Below, one piece after another: positions 43,888 to 53,051 of a DNA stretch of 64,000 nucleotides. The DNA is taken from NCBI GenBank assembly GCA_034430615.1, contig DAOUEJ010000204.1, positions 1 to 64,000 of the forward strand, given 5' to 3'. The DNA comes from E44-bin32 sp034430615 (GTDB taxonomy: Bacteria > Chloroflexota > Anaerolineae > Anaerolineales > E44-bin32). Positions within the stretch are counted from its first letter, which is position 1; the number at the start of each line of letters is the position of its first letter. The notes beneath the pieces were generated by a model. The model was not told where the DNA came from. It did no database searches and saw only the letters and a program-made list of their open reading frames with translations. The position numbers and the translations under genes were made by a program.

Positions 43888-44300
43888 GTTTATCGGACGA
43901 AGAACTGTACACTGGTCTCACACCGGATCAGGCTGAAAGCTATCCGCGCCAGGCACGTGAACGCTGGGGTGAAGAACGTGTGACCGAAGTCGAGGATAAG
44001 GTGCGCAAGCTTTCGAAGGAACAGTGGGCCCGGATCGGTCAGCAGGGCGAGGATGCCACGCAGGCTATGGCCGCGCTGATCGGCCGACCAGCGGATGATA
44101 ACGAGGTCCAGGCGGCGATATCTCAGCACCATGTGTGGATCGAGAACTTCTATCCGGCGCCGGCCGAGGTCTATCGCGGGTTGGGGACGATGTACGTCGA
44201 ACACCCCGAATTCCGCAAGTTCTACGAAGACCATGCTGAGGGTCTGGCCGGATTCATGCGGGCGGCGATCGAGGTTTACTGCGAGCGCAACCTTTCGTGA
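43884..44300 (+). CDS. TipAS-type ligand-binding domain protein
   Basis: 138 residues matching the TipAS domain, which forms a globin-like all-helical pocket for thiopeptide antibiotics in Streptomyces TipA and for other ligands elsewhere. Seen here are MSLSDEELYTGLTPDQAES, RWGEERVTEVEDKVRKLS in the middle, and HPEFRKFYEDHAEGLAGFM near the end. In TipA this domain follows the MerR part in one chain and is also made alone from an internal start. Here it has its own ATG in an ATGA overlap with the MerR frame. The frame also continues from the 43545 start through the shifted, meaningless middle. Confidence 0.8.
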   Translation: MSLSDEELYTGLTPDQAESYPRQARERWGEERVTEVEDKVRKLSKEQWARIGQQGEDATQAMAALIGRPADDNEVQAAISQHHVWIENFYPAPAEVYRGLGTMYVEHPEFRKFYEDHAEGLAGFMRAAIEVYCERNLS

Positions 44301-44356
44301 ACCACCAGGACGAGAGGCGATAGGGGTGAGCCGACTGTCATCGCGAACCCGCCCCC

Positions 44357-44496
44357 TCTGTCATTCTAAGTCCAACGTGTGAGGAATCCCCATAATGGCT
44401 CAAGGGAACGGATCGAGCATCCCCGTGCTCACGTACCGAGCCGCCTCGCGCATCATCTCGGGGATCCCTCGTCGCCTTGCTCCTCGGGATGATATC
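44357..44496. repeat. inverted-repeat element of the 138-160 bp family
   Basis: Left end TGTCATTCTAAG…GTGAGGAATCCCCATAATGG, right end ATCCCTCGTCGCC…CTCCTCGGGATGATAT, about 140 bp. It fills most of the gap between the TipAS and acyltransferase genes. Confidence 0.65.
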
Positions 44497-44574
44497 GAAA
44501 TGCATTCCCCTCGCTAATATCCATCCAAATCACTCTTTTCGGTTACACTTGGCGCTCAACGAGAAGCCACCTGT

Positions 44575-45225
44575 ATGAAATCGGTAGCTTCATGTTTCGA
44601 GGATGAAACCCTGACCGGCGAACAAGGCTTTTCACATATGCTCATCCGCAAGAACCCGTTCACATACGCTCTAGGCCGGCTGTGGATGCGCATATTCGGC
44701 TGGACCGTGGCGGGCGAGCTGCCGCCGGGCGGGAAAGCAGTGCTCATCGCCGCGCCGCATACCAGCAATTGGGATTTCACATTCATGCTGGCAGCCGCGT
44801 TCGTCCTGCGTGTGAAACTCTCCTGGATGGGCAAGGACAGCCTCTTCAAGCGTCCTTTTGGTAGGCTTCTCCGCCGGCTGGGCGGCATCCCCATCAATCG
44901 CTCCGCCGCGCACGGCGTCGTCGAACAAATCGCCGATCGCTTCAAGCAGGCGCAGGCGATGATTATCGCCGTTGCACCGTCTGGCACCCGTGCCCACCGC
45001 GACTACTGGAAATCCGGCTTCTACTGGATCGCCGCCCAGACCCAGGTCCCGATCATTTGTGGTTACCTTGATTATGCGCGAAAGCAAGCCGGGCTCGGAC
45101 TCTCGCTTATCCCCTCGCATGATCTACGCGCCGACATGGATCGCATCCGCGCTTTCTATCAAGACATCCGCGGCCGCTACCCCGAGTTGGAGACGACCAT
45201 CCGCTTGCTCGATGAATCGGCCTGA
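44575..45225 (+). CDS. PlsC-like 1-acyl-glycerol-phosphate acyltransferase family protein
   Basis: 216 residues. The HX4D catalytic motif is HTSNWD near residues 62-67, and the second motif reads AVAPSGTRAHRDYWKSGFYW, with Ser where EGTR-type enzymes have Glu. A hydrophobic surface is suggested, but no clear transmembrane helix. Acylation of lysophospholipid is the family role. A later ATG at 44638 gives the usual length of the core and is a possible start. Confidence 0.82.
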   Translation: MKSVASCFEDETLTGEQGFSHMLIRKNPFTYALGRLWMRIFGWTVAGELPPGGKAVLIAAPHTSNWDFTFMLAAAFVLRVKLSWMGKDSLFKRPFGRLLRRLGGIPINRSAAHGVVEQIADRFKQAQAMIIAVAPSGTRAHRDYWKSGFYWIAAQTQVPIICGYLDYARKQAGLGLSLIPSHDLRADMDRIRAFYQDIRGRYPELETTIRLLDESA

Positions 45226-45332
45226 GCACGAATTCGATCCAACCCACCAACCCTCGACCTCCTTGCACAATCCATCCACATCACGGCGTTATAGGCGATA
45301 TACTTTCCTCATCACTCAAAGGTAGGGTATCT

Positions 45333-46217
45333 ATGAAGATCGGTCTGCAAATTCCGCGCTTTAACTGGCCCGGGGCACCCGCAAACACGGCTTCCACCTT
45401 GACCGGGATTGCCCGCGCAGCTGAGGCAGGCGGGTTCTCCAGCCTGTGGGTCATGGATCACTACTATCAGATTGCGCCCGGTCTGGGTGCAGCCGATGAT
45501 CCCATGCTCGAGGGCTACAGCGTCCTGAACTACCTGGCGGGTATGACCGAGAAGTTGACACTCGGCACTCTCGTGAGCGGGGTGATTTACCGCCAGCCAG
45601 CCTACCTGGTAAAAACGGCCACCGCCCTCGATGTGCTCTCCAACGGCCGGGCTGTATTCGGTGTCGGGGCAGGCTGGTACGAACAGGAAGCACATGGGAT
45701 GGGGTTTAACTTCCCATCGACTCGTGAGCGCTTCGAACGCCTGGAGGAGACCTTGCAGATCGCCCTCCAGATGTGGGCCGACGACCGCACACCTTTCACC
45801 GGTCGTCACTACCAACTGGCGGCGCCGATCAACAGTCCGCAGCCGCTCTCACAACCACATCCACCGATCATGATCGGTGGCATGGGGGAACATAAGACGC
45901 TGCGGCTCGTGGCCCAATATGGCGATGCGTGCAACCTGTTCATGCGGGCTGGCAGCGACACGCTGCGCAACAAGCTGGATGTGCTCCGCAACCACTGCCT
46001 TGACCTGGGCCGGCCGTACGAAGCGATCGAACGCACAACCCTGGGAACCGTCCACCTGGCGCCGAGCGAGATGAGCGCTGACGAGATCCTTGCCTCCCTT
46101 CAGGAGTTGAGCGAGATCGGTATCCAGCACGCCATCTTCAACATGCCCAACCTGCATGAGATCAAACCGCTCGAGATCTTTGGCGAGCAAATCATCCCAC
46201 AAGCAGCAGAATTGTAA
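45333..46217 (+). CDS. LLM-class F420-dependent oxidoreductase
   Basis: 294-residue bacterial-luciferase-like TIM barrel. Motifs are AAEAGGFSSLWVMDHYYQ (near 31-48), TLGTLVSGVIYRQPAYLVK, GRAVFGVGAGWYEQEA and PIMIGGMGEHKTLRLVAQYG, all typical of F420-dependent LLM proteins (TIGR03560-like). Coenzyme is F420 by family, not proven here. Substrate unknown. Confidence 0.9.
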   Translation: MKIGLQIPRFNWPGAPANTASTLTGIARAAEAGGFSSLWVMDHYYQIAPGLGAADDPMLEGYSVLNYLAGMTEKLTLGTLVSGVIYRQPAYLVKTATALDVLSNGRAVFGVGAGWYEQEAHGMGFNFPSTRERFERLEETLQIALQMWADDRTPFTGRHYQLAAPINSPQPLSQPHPPIMIGGMGEHKTLRLVAQYGDACNLFMRAGSDTLRNKLDVLRNHCLDLGRPYEAIERTTLGTVHLAPSEMSADEILASLQELSEIGIQHAIFNMPNLHEIKPLEIFGEQIIPQAAEL

Positions 46218-46248
46218 CGGTCAAAGAATTATCTCGAGAAGCACTGGT

Positions 46249-46638
46249 ATGAGCCTATCATTTGAAATCTCGGCCACGCTGCCCGCGAGTCCCAAGCGGG
46301 TGTATGACGCCTGGCTGGATTCGCAGTCGCACAGCGCCATGACCGGCGCGGGCGCAATCGTCAGCCATGAGCCAGGTGGAAGTTTCCAGGCCTGGGACGG
46401 GTATATCGAAGGCAGGAATCTTGAATTGGAGCCGGGTCGACGGATTGTGCAGGCGTGGCGCACGGTTGAATTTGCAGCCGATGAGCCGGACTCGAACCTT
46501 GAGCTCGCATTCGAGGCTGCGGAGGGTGGAACGCTGTTAACGCTTCGGCACAGCAACCTGCCTGCCCACGGCATGCAGTATAAGGATGGCTGGCGCGAGA
46601 ACTACTTTGAACCCATGCAAACCTATTTCGGTGCCTGA
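46249..46638 (+). CDS. SRPBCC/AHSA1-domain protein
   Basis: 129 residues of the START-like AHSA1 fold: FEISATLPASPKRVYDAWLD at the start, SHEPGGSFQAWDGYIEGRNL in the middle, and TLLTLRHSNLPAHGMQYKDGW near the end (read in parts). Such proteins bind hydrophobic ligands or act as Hsp90 co-factor relatives. It begins 31 bases after the LLM oxidoreductase gene and is probably cotranscribed. Confidence 0.87.
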   Translation: MSLSFEISATLPASPKRVYDAWLDSQSHSAMTGAGAIVSHEPGGSFQAWDGYIEGRNLELEPGRRIVQAWRTVEFAADEPDSNLELAFEAAEGGTLLTLRHSNLPAHGMQYKDGWRENYFEPMQTYFGA

Positions 46639-46729
46639 CGGCTATAGCCTTTCTAGCAGGATGGAACATTGGCTTCCTGATAGAGACATTTGCCTGCCAG
46701 AACACCCAGTAGTCTTGATTTCATAGGAT

Positions 46730-47179
46730 ATGAATCCCATGCAGAAAAAACTTGCACTCCTGATCCCCACTCTAACCATGCTCCTTGCGGCTTGCTCCTC
46801 TCCTACCCCCGTACTCCTGATCCCCAGCCCGGCTCCAACATTGACCAGCCCCCCCTCACTGGCCACTCCCTATGCGAACATGCCGGCAGCCGGGATCTGC
46901 GGCTCCTTTGAAGGCTACAGGGTCACGATCAGTATCGAACCGGGGATCGCCAACCCGCGCTGCGTTCAGGTCACTGCCAGCCAGATATTTACCGTTGTGA
47001 ACGTAACCGAAGGTCCGATCGATGTGTCACTAGGGACGTTTCAGGCTACGCTCGCACCCGGGCAATCCATCGACATCGATAAACCCTTCGGCGACTACCT
47101 GGCCAAGGGTGTCCATCTTCTGGGTGTTTCGCCGTGCTGCGGCGCCGAGCTTGTACTGGGGATCGATCTCAATTCATGA
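46730..47179 (+). CDS. predicted lipoprotein
   Basis: 149 residues. The signal peptide ends with a clear lipobox (LLAACSS, Cys near 22), followed by a Pro-rich linker. The mature part has four cysteines (GICGSF, RCVQV, PCCGAE) and a beta-sandwich-like pattern, suggesting a small extracytoplasmic domain; a cupredoxin-like fold is possible, but the copper-ligand pattern is not evident. Function unknown. Confidence 0.8.
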   Translation: MNPMQKKLALLIPTLTMLLAACSSPTPVLLIPSPAPTLTSPPSLATPYANMPAAGICGSFEGYRVTISIEPGIANPRCVQVTASQIFTVVNVTEGPIDVSLGTFQATLAPGQSIDIDKPFGDYLAKGVHLLGVSPCCGAELVLGIDLNS

Positions 47180-47680
47180 TCGCAGGGTGAATCGTTAGGC
47201 ACGAATTTCTCGATAGATTGTTGCCATAAAAGATGAACAATGGATACCAGGCCAATATCAAAACCTTACTCACGCCTGGCTGGGCCTCTCGAAGGAACCA
47301 ATCGCCTCCATCACACGGCGTTTCATACGATGGATGGCACTGATCCAGAATGGCCGCTCTAGTACGCGAAATTCCTGCCAGAACCCCTGTCGGCCTTGGG
47401 TATCCTCAACCACCCTCACCAGAAATCCTGGCTGCTGTGATTGAGGAGCTCGATGCGAACTATCCTTTACAAGAAAGGGAAGACGCGTGGTCCACGTTCT
47501 ACGCGCATGGGTTGATCGACTTCTTCGGGCAATGATGCTCGCCCGCTGGACATCGCCCAACCAGTTTGACACCGTCGCCTGAATTCGGCTAAACTTCGCC
47601 CCATTCACCACCAGTGGGGGATTATCTAGCATGCTCTGTTCGCATCCCAGATCATTCTGCTTCCAACCGACCGTCGACCG
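47180..47680. other. 501-bp gap with one weak ORF
   Basis: The only candidate is a 61-residue plus-strand frame at 47350-47535 (ending DAWSTFYAHGLIDFFGQ). It lacks a ribosome-binding site and may be the end of a decayed gene. A minus-strand frame over the same bases looks like chance. Otherwise nothing is seen. Confidence 0.35.
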
Positions 47681-49045
47681 ATGGTACGCGTAGACGAGGG
47701 ACATACACCCCGGTTCAAGGGCATGCAGGCTTTTTACGTCCTTTGGGGCGGTCAATTCATTTCGATCTTCGCCTCCCAGATGACATCTTTTGTCATCACG
47801 CTGTGGGCGTGGGAGCTTACAGGGTCCGCTACAGCATTGGTCCTGGTGGGTATTGCCTCCCTCGTGCCACGCACGATTCTCAGTCCATTCGCAGGAACGC
47901 TCGTCGATCGATGGAATCGGAAATTGATGATGGTCGTCTCAGACGGTGGCGCAGCCCTGGCTACCGCATTCCTGTTCATAATGTTCGTCACGGGAAAGGC
48001 TGAAATCTGGCATCTTTACCTGGCCGGCGCGTTCGCCGGATCGTTCAGCGCTTTCCAGTACCCCGCCACATCTGCTGCGATCACGACGCTCGCCCCCCAG
48101 GACCAACTCGCCCGCGCCAACAGCATGAATTCACTCATCTCATCAGCTTCCGGCATAGGTGCACCTTTGCTCGCTGGTGGGTTGGTGGCTCTGCTCAACA
48201 TGACCGGAATCCTGCTCATCGATCTGATCACTTTTCTCATTGCACTGGGTACGCTTCTACTAATCCATATCCCTCAGCCCGAGGCGACACGGGAAGGCGA
48301 AGTGGGCCGTGGTTCAGTCTGGCAGGAGACCGCTCAGGGTTACCGCTACATCAGGACCCGCGCCAGCCTGGTGGGGATCTTTCTGCTATTCATGGTTCAC
48401 AACATCGCGGCCGGCTTCATCCTCCCCTTGATCAACCCCATGGTGCTCGCCCGCTCAGGCAATGATGCCGCCAGCCTTGGTTTGGTTCGCTCGGCGGGTT
48501 CCTTTGGTTTCCTTGCCGGCGGGCTGCTGTTAACAATCTGGAAGGGTCCCAGGAAGCGTATCATAGGCGTGAATACAGGATTCGTCGTCACTGGCATATC
48601 TGGCGCGATCTTGCTCGGTGTTGGTCAGGGCCGGGTGACCTGGATGACCGGCTTCTTCGTCTTCGGGATGGCGATCACGATCATCAATTCACTCTACATC
48701 GCCATTTTGCAGACCAAGGTTGAACCCGATATACAGGGTCGCATTTTTGGTCTCGAGTTCCTGGTTTCAGCAGCTTTCTACCCAATCGGGCAGCTTGCCG
48801 CAGGGATTAGCGCAGATCGCTGGGTCGAGCCTGCCATGCAAGCAGGCGGCAGCCTGGCGCCAACCTTCGGTTGGTTGGTTGGGACCGGTCCTGGCTCAGG
48901 CCTGGGGTTGTTGATGCTGGCAGGTGGGTTGGCCGCCATTGCCGTAGGAGCAGCGGGCTTTGTCATACGGCCCATCCGAGATATTGAAACCCTGCTGCCC
49001 GACTACGAACCGGGGGATTCTCCATTTTCAGAGTCCACCCACTGA
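47681..49045 (+). CDS. MFS transporter (enterobactin-exporter/macrolide-efflux type)
   Basis: 454 residues with twelve predicted helices. The family pattern of MFS_3-type efflux proteins is seen: FYVLWGGQFISIFASQMTSF at helix 1, and the loop-2/3 motif AGTLVDRWNRKLMMVVSD. The end reads IRPIRDIETLLPDYEP. It probably exports a small molecule; substrate unknown. A weak GCCCGG/CCGGGC hairpin follows at 49077-49093. An alternative ATG lies at 47723. Confidence 0.9.
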   Translation: MVRVDEGHTPRFKGMQAFYVLWGGQFISIFASQMTSFVITLWAWELTGSATALVLVGIASLVPRTILSPFAGTLVDRWNRKLMMVVSDGGAALATAFLFIMFVTGKAEIWHLYLAGAFAGSFSAFQYPATSAAITTLAPQDQLARANSMNSLISSASGIGAPLLAGGLVALLNMTGILLIDLITFLIALGTLLLIHIPQPEATREGEVGRGSVWQETAQGYRYIRTRASLVGIFLLFMVHNIAAGFILPLINPMVLARSGNDAASLGLVRSAGSFGFLAGGLLLTIWKGPRKRIIGVNTGFVVTGISGAILLGVGQGRVTWMTGFFVFGMAITIINSLYIAILQTKVEPDIQGRIFGLEFLVSAAFYPIGQLAAGISADRWVEPAMQAGGSLAPTFGWLVGTGPGSGLGLLMLAGGLAAIAVGAAGFVIRPIRDIETLLPDYEPGDSPFSESTH

Positions 49046-49256
49046 AGCGGGTAGTATGCGCGGCGTACATACCTCCGCCCGGGTTGGCCGGGCTACCTAG
49101 CAATTGCCTCGCAAGAACACCAAACTCAATCCCGGATAACCCGGCATATGGATGGCAAAGCCCTCCATCCTCCGGAGCACCCCAATTTCCATTAGAATAG
49201 TGCTGGGAATGTATGCCCGGCCAGTACGAAAATCGAGGGTACCCACAAACTAAGCC

Positions 49257-50243
49257 ATGCCCACCAATCTGACCCCCGAATACTATAAGACAGAAGAACG
49301 CTTCCGAGAAGCTACGACTAACGAGGAAAAGATCTCGTTGCTCGAGGATATGCTCAGTTTAATCCCCAAGCACAAAGGCACCGACCACCTGCGCGCCGAC
49401 CTGCGCCGCAAGCTCTCCAAGCTAAAAATCGCCCCCGGTGGTAAGAGCAAGATCAGCCGGCATGCCTCTGTTTTCCATATCGATCCTGAAGGTGCAGGGC
49501 AGGTCGCGATCATCGGCCCGGCCAACACTGGCAAATCAGCACTGGTGGACGCGCTGACCAATGCTGAACCGGAGGTCGCAGAGTACCCCTTCACCACACG
49601 CAAACCCACACCGGGTATGATGCAGATCGATAATATCCAGGTCCAGCTCATCGATACACCTCCCCTCGATCGCGAGATGGTGGAACCCGAGTTGATCGAC
49701 CTGATCCGTCGTGTTGATCTTGTGCTGCTCGTCGTCGATCTACAGGGATTCCCCGTTGAACAGGTCGAACAAACCGTCGCCTTTCTCGAGCAAAATCGCA
49801 TCGTCCCCGCCAGCCGCCGGGACGAATTTCCGCAGGACCGGCGCTGGTCCTATCCCCCCCTCATCATCCTTGTCAACAAGGTTGACGATGAAAGCTTCGA
49901 TGATGATTACCAGGCCTTCTGCGAACTGCTGGCAGGCGAATGGACTACGATCCCGATCTCGGTCCTCGGTGAGCGTGGCATCGACTCCATGAAGCAGGCC
50001 GTCTTCGACAAGTTGGAATTGATCCGGGTTTACTCAAAAGCGCCGGGCAAAGAACCCGACCGCAACTCACCCTTCGTGATGAACCGCGGCGGCACAGTGG
50101 AAGAATTCGCGGCCAAGATCCACCAGGATTTCTCTAAGAACCTCAAAATGGCCCGGGTCTGGGGGAGCGGTGAATTCGAAGGCCAGATGGTCAGCCGTGA
50201 CTACGAACTGCATGATGGCGACGTGGTAGAACTGCGGATCTAG
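49257..50243 (+). CDS. Obg/DRG-like GTPase with TGS domain
   Basis: 328 residues. An N-terminal helical region (1-80) with basic KLSKLK is followed by the G domain: G1 GPANTGKS at 87-94, a switch region with YPFTTRKPTPGMM, G3 IDTPPLD near 127-133 and G4 NKVD near 207-210. The last ~75 residues form a TGS domain (VMNRGGTVEEFAAKIHQDF…HDGDVVELRI). The arrangement matches the DRG subgroup of translation-associated GTPases, but it lacks other DRG inserts. Likely ribosome or RNA linked, by family. Confidence 0.9.
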   Translation: MPTNLTPEYYKTEERFREATTNEEKISLLEDMLSLIPKHKGTDHLRADLRRKLSKLKIAPGGKSKISRHASVFHIDPEGAGQVAIIGPANTGKSALVDALTNAEPEVAEYPFTTRKPTPGMMQIDNIQVQLIDTPPLDREMVEPELIDLIRRVDLVLLVVDLQGFPVEQVEQTVAFLEQNRIVPASRRDEFPQDRRWSYPPLIILVNKVDDESFDDDYQAFCELLAGEWTTIPISVLGERGIDSMKQAVFDKLELIRVYSKAPGKEPDRNSPFVMNRGGTVEEFAAKIHQDFSKNLKMARVWGSGEFEGQMVSRDYELHDGDVVELRI

Positions 50244-50323
50244 TTCTACCCCCATTGCTACAACCGGCAAAATGAACCCGGGTGTTCGAACGCGAGTAAA
50301 AAGTGTGCGCGGCAAAGGTGCTC

Positions 50324-51025
50324 ATGAACTCCGACTTCGATTTCGAACAGGCCTGGCAGAAGAAGCTCTCCGCAGCGCTGGATGCCGCCGCTGGAGAAGA
50401 AATCCGCATCTCGATCACGAGCGGTGGCGATTTGCTCAGCGATACCTCCGACCGAATTGAAGTTATTCACTGGACCCAGGGACTTGTGCAGCGCAGCGAA
50501 GCCCTGCTCGATCCGGAGCAGCAGGCAGAAGTCTTCAGCGCGTGTGCCTGCCGCTATCCTGCCGATCAGCTCCAGACACTGCGCGAAGCCTATGCGGCAG
50601 ATGGCGACCTGGATTTTGTGCTTGAGGAACTACAGAAGCGATTCGTCCGGTTCCTGAGCGAAGACCTGGAGTTACCGCCGGAAAAGGTCGAAGATGTCGT
50701 CAACCGCGGCTGGGGTCTGGCCGGTCAGCGGCAGGGCATGACGATTTACGCGACGAAGATCCCCAAGAGCGGCTACCTGCAAGCCTACCTGGAGGAACCG
50801 GATCCCGAACGTCGACGAGCGATGTACTGCCACTGCACTCGTGTGCGGGATGCGGTCGCCGCTGGTGCTGCGATCCCGGCCACCTATTGCTACTGCGGCG
50901 CCGGCTACTACAAGGCGATATGGGAGATGATCATCGATCAGCCCGTCCGGGTTGAGGTCGTGAGCAGCGTCCTGGCCGGTGACGATACCTGCACGGTGGC
51001 CATCTATCTCCCCCAGAAATCCTGA
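50324..51025 (+). CDS. cysteine-rich protein with CHC/CYC motifs (V4R/DUF6144-like)
   Basis: 233 residues. An ACACRYPADQL segment near residue 70 is followed by a helical middle region. The C-terminal part has MYCHCTRVRDA and TYCYCGAGYYKAIWEMI, then a strand ending DDTCTVAIYL. This ending resembles 4-vinyl-reductase (V4R) small-molecule-binding domains, and the chain resembles DUF6144. The six or seven cysteines could bind zinc or a cluster. GTG at 50303 is in frame, but the ATG at 50324 gives a cleaner start. No function known. Confidence 0.6.
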   Translation: MNSDFDFEQAWQKKLSAALDAAAGEEIRISITSGGDLLSDTSDRIEVIHWTQGLVQRSEALLDPEQQAEVFSACACRYPADQLQTLREAYAADGDLDFVLEELQKRFVRFLSEDLELPPEKVEDVVNRGWGLAGQRQGMTIYATKIPKSGYLQAYLEEPDPERRRAMYCHCTRVRDAVAAGAAIPATYCYCGAGYYKAIWEMIIDQPVRVEVVSSVLAGDDTCTVAIYLPQKS

Positions 51026-51251
51026 CCTCGTTACAGCCTGAAAAGATTTAATAAACAACGAGCCTGAGGAGGGCGATCAAGTGTCCTCATCCCCCTTGAA
51101 TGACTTGGGCGATCTTTTCTAACGTTTATTAGACCAGGCACTTGCAGTTATGCACAAAGCAATACAAACCTGACTTTGTCATTAAAGTGCTGTTCATTGC
51201 CCATTCGAAATTCAGTGGCTGATACAATGCCAATAGCTCTAGGAGGTTGCC

Positions 51252-51812
51252 ATGCAGAAGGAGTTAAACGAATTGGGAAGTTCCGAGTTGGCCACTTTGG
51301 GTGGCGGGTGCTTCTGGTGTCTTGATCCGGTCTTTTCTGACCTCATCGGGGTCAAGAGCGTTGTCGTCGGGTACGCTGGAGGAGATAAACCAGATCCCAC
51401 TTACAAACAGGTCTGCGATGGCACGACCGGGCACGCTGAAGTTGTGCAGATTACATTTGATCCGGCACAGATTTCCTACCACAGCCTGCTCGAGATCTTC
51501 TTCAGCGTCCATGATCCGACAACGCTCAACCGCCAGGGGGCAGATGTTGGAACCCAGTACCGTTCAATCATCCTCACACACGATGAGGTCCAGTCAGCCG
51601 CAGCCCGCGCACTGATCGAGGAGATCGAACGCGAAAGGATCTTTTCCTCACATGTTGTCACGCAGATCGAACCACTGCAAACCTTCTATCCCGCCGAGGA
51701 CTACCACCAGCGCTACTTCGAGAACAACCCAGGCGCCGGCTACTGCCGGGTCGTGATTGCCCCCAAGCTGAGCAAATTTCGCAAGACTTTCGCAGCAAAT
51801 CTAAAGGCGTAA
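51252..51812 (+). CDS. msrA: peptide-methionine (S)-S-oxide reductase
   Basis: 186 residues with the MsrA active site GGGCFWCLD (near residues 16-24; nucleophile Cys in GCFW) and the downstream YAGG, GHAEVVQ and FFSVHDPTT motifs. FYPAEDYHQRYF is the standard C-terminal motif. It repairs oxidised methionine using thioredoxin. AGGAGG-type site precedes the ATG. Single gene. Confidence 0.96.
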   Translation: MQKELNELGSSELATLGGGCFWCLDPVFSDLIGVKSVVVGYAGGDKPDPTYKQVCDGTTGHAEVVQITFDPAQISYHSLLEIFFSVHDPTTLNRQGADVGTQYRSIILTHDEVQSAAARALIEEIERERIFSSHVVTQIEPLQTFYPAEDYHQRYFENNPGAGYCRVVIAPKLSKFRKTFAANLKA

Positions 51813-51849
51813 ACGAGAGTCGGCTACACCAGCCAGACCGGCGGTCTGG

Positions 51850-52140
51850 ACGAAGATCGTCTGTGAAACCCCGACCCCTGGAAAATAACCTACCTGCATC
51901 GATTGCTGGAAATACGATCTCCTGCGCGCAGCGATCCTGAACGAGCTTCCTCTCGAGGGAGAAGGGGTACCATTCCGGGAGCTGGCAGAACGGATTCGAA
52001 AGAAGATCCCAGCCGGCGAGCTTGAAAGGCTGAGGTCGCTAGGCTTGTATACGACAACTGTCAAGCTCGATCTGGAAATCAAGGGCGAGATCGAACGCGT
52101 GCCCGGCATGCGCTTGCAATACCTGCGCCGGACAAGCTGA
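51850..52140 (+). pseudogene. DUF6958-like protein gene, interrupted by TAA
   Basis: The frame ending at 52140 encodes about 84 residues (KYDLLRAAILNELPLEGEG, then FRELAERIRKKIP, and TVKLDLEIKGEIERVPGMRL), which resemble the DUF6958 family of small winged-helix-like proteins. Just upstream, in the same frame but beyond a TAA at 51886-51888, IVCETPTPGK resembles the family's N-terminal segment. No ATG is present in the right place. So it looks like a decayed gene with a lost start and one nonsense codon. Confidence 0.55.
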
Positions 52141-52238
52141 GGCTATTACTCGGCCACATACTCTTTCCATTTCTGGGACTTGGTCTGTGTACTTGCTTAT
52201 GAGACAATGTGAGCAGGATCTGCCTTCGGGAGCTCAAG

Positions 52239-52625
52239 ATGGCCTTACCCGGGTCCCGCTCTGTCCAAGCTTCAATCCGGCGGTTCGCTCGCGGCGCAAG
52301 CCTATTATGCTTCGGGTTTCTGTTGCTGATCGTCGCTGGAGAACTTTTCTTCCCCCAAGCACAACTCCCCAGCAATGCACGTGATATCGTCGGCCTGATC
52401 CTCTTTCCTGGTATCTATGCGCTCGGGCTGTTGTTGGCCTGGCGGTATGAACTGCTCGGAGGGTCGATATCACTCCTTAGTATGTTGGCCTTCTATGGCT
52501 GGTTGGGGTGGCAGGATGGCAGCCTGCCGCGTGGTTGGATCCTGCCGCTCCTTGCCTTACCAGCCATCTTCTTCGTGCTTTATGGGATATGCAAGCGGAC
52601 ACCATCCGAGGATCCATTCATATGA
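52239..52625 (+). CDS. small membrane protein
   Basis: 128 residues with four predicted helices (near 18-38, 50-70, 74-92 and 102-120; for example LLCFGFLLLIVAGELFF and WILPLLALPAIFFVLYGI). GGGAG at 52228-52232 supports the ATG at 52239; a GTG at 52209 is the longer choice. No motif. The next gene, a cupin, starts 31 bases on. Confidence 0.7.
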   Translation: MALPGSRSVQASIRRFARGASLLCFGFLLLIVAGELFFPQAQLPSNARDIVGLILFPGIYALGLLLAWRYELLGGSISLLSMLAFYGWLGWQDGSLPRGWILPLLALPAIFFVLYGICKRTPSEDPFI

Positions 52626-52656
52626 GGCACACACTTCAGAATGAGAGGCACGAACC

Positions 52657-52977
52657 ATGAGCCTGGTCCGTCTTTCGGAACTCCAACAGAAGGAAATCGT
52701 CCCGGGATACCGAGCACGCTTTGTCCACGGCTTGAACATGACGCTGGCCTACTGGGAGATCGATGCAGGCGCTGCACTTCCTGAGCACAGCCATCCTCAC
52801 GAGCAAGCATCCAACGTGCTTTCTGGTGAATTCAAACTCACGGTGGCAGGAGAAAGTTACCTCCTCAAACCCGGGTTGGTTTTCATGATCCCACCCGATA
52901 CACCTCACGCTGGAAGGGCGATAACAGCCTGCCGGATTATGGATGTGTTTCAACCCGTACGGGAGGATTATCGCTGA
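52657..52977 (+). CDS. small cupin-domain protein
   Basis: 106 residues forming one cupin barrel: motif 1 as PEHSHPHEQASNVLSGEFKL (His residues near 44, 46, 48 as metal ligands) and motif 2 as PPDTPHAGRAI. A stand-alone cupin may bind a metal and a small ligand, such as a sugar or a carboxylate. Function unknown. Confidence 0.9.
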   Translation: MSLVRLSELQQKEIVPGYRARFVHGLNMTLAYWEIDAGAALPEHSHPHEQASNVLSGEFKLTVAGESYLLKPGLVFMIPPDTPHAGRAITACRIMDVFQPVREDYR

Positions 52978-53051
52978 GGTCTGTTGGCCAGGAATTTGCG
53001 TTCGTGCCAGCTTGCATGGAGAATGCAAGTTCTTGAGAAGGAGGGGTTGCG

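Noticed and set aside
47270..47755. 161-residue minus-strand frame in the gap before the MFS gene
   Set aside because: No motif or ribosome-binding site, overlaps the MFS start, and composition resembles chance coding.
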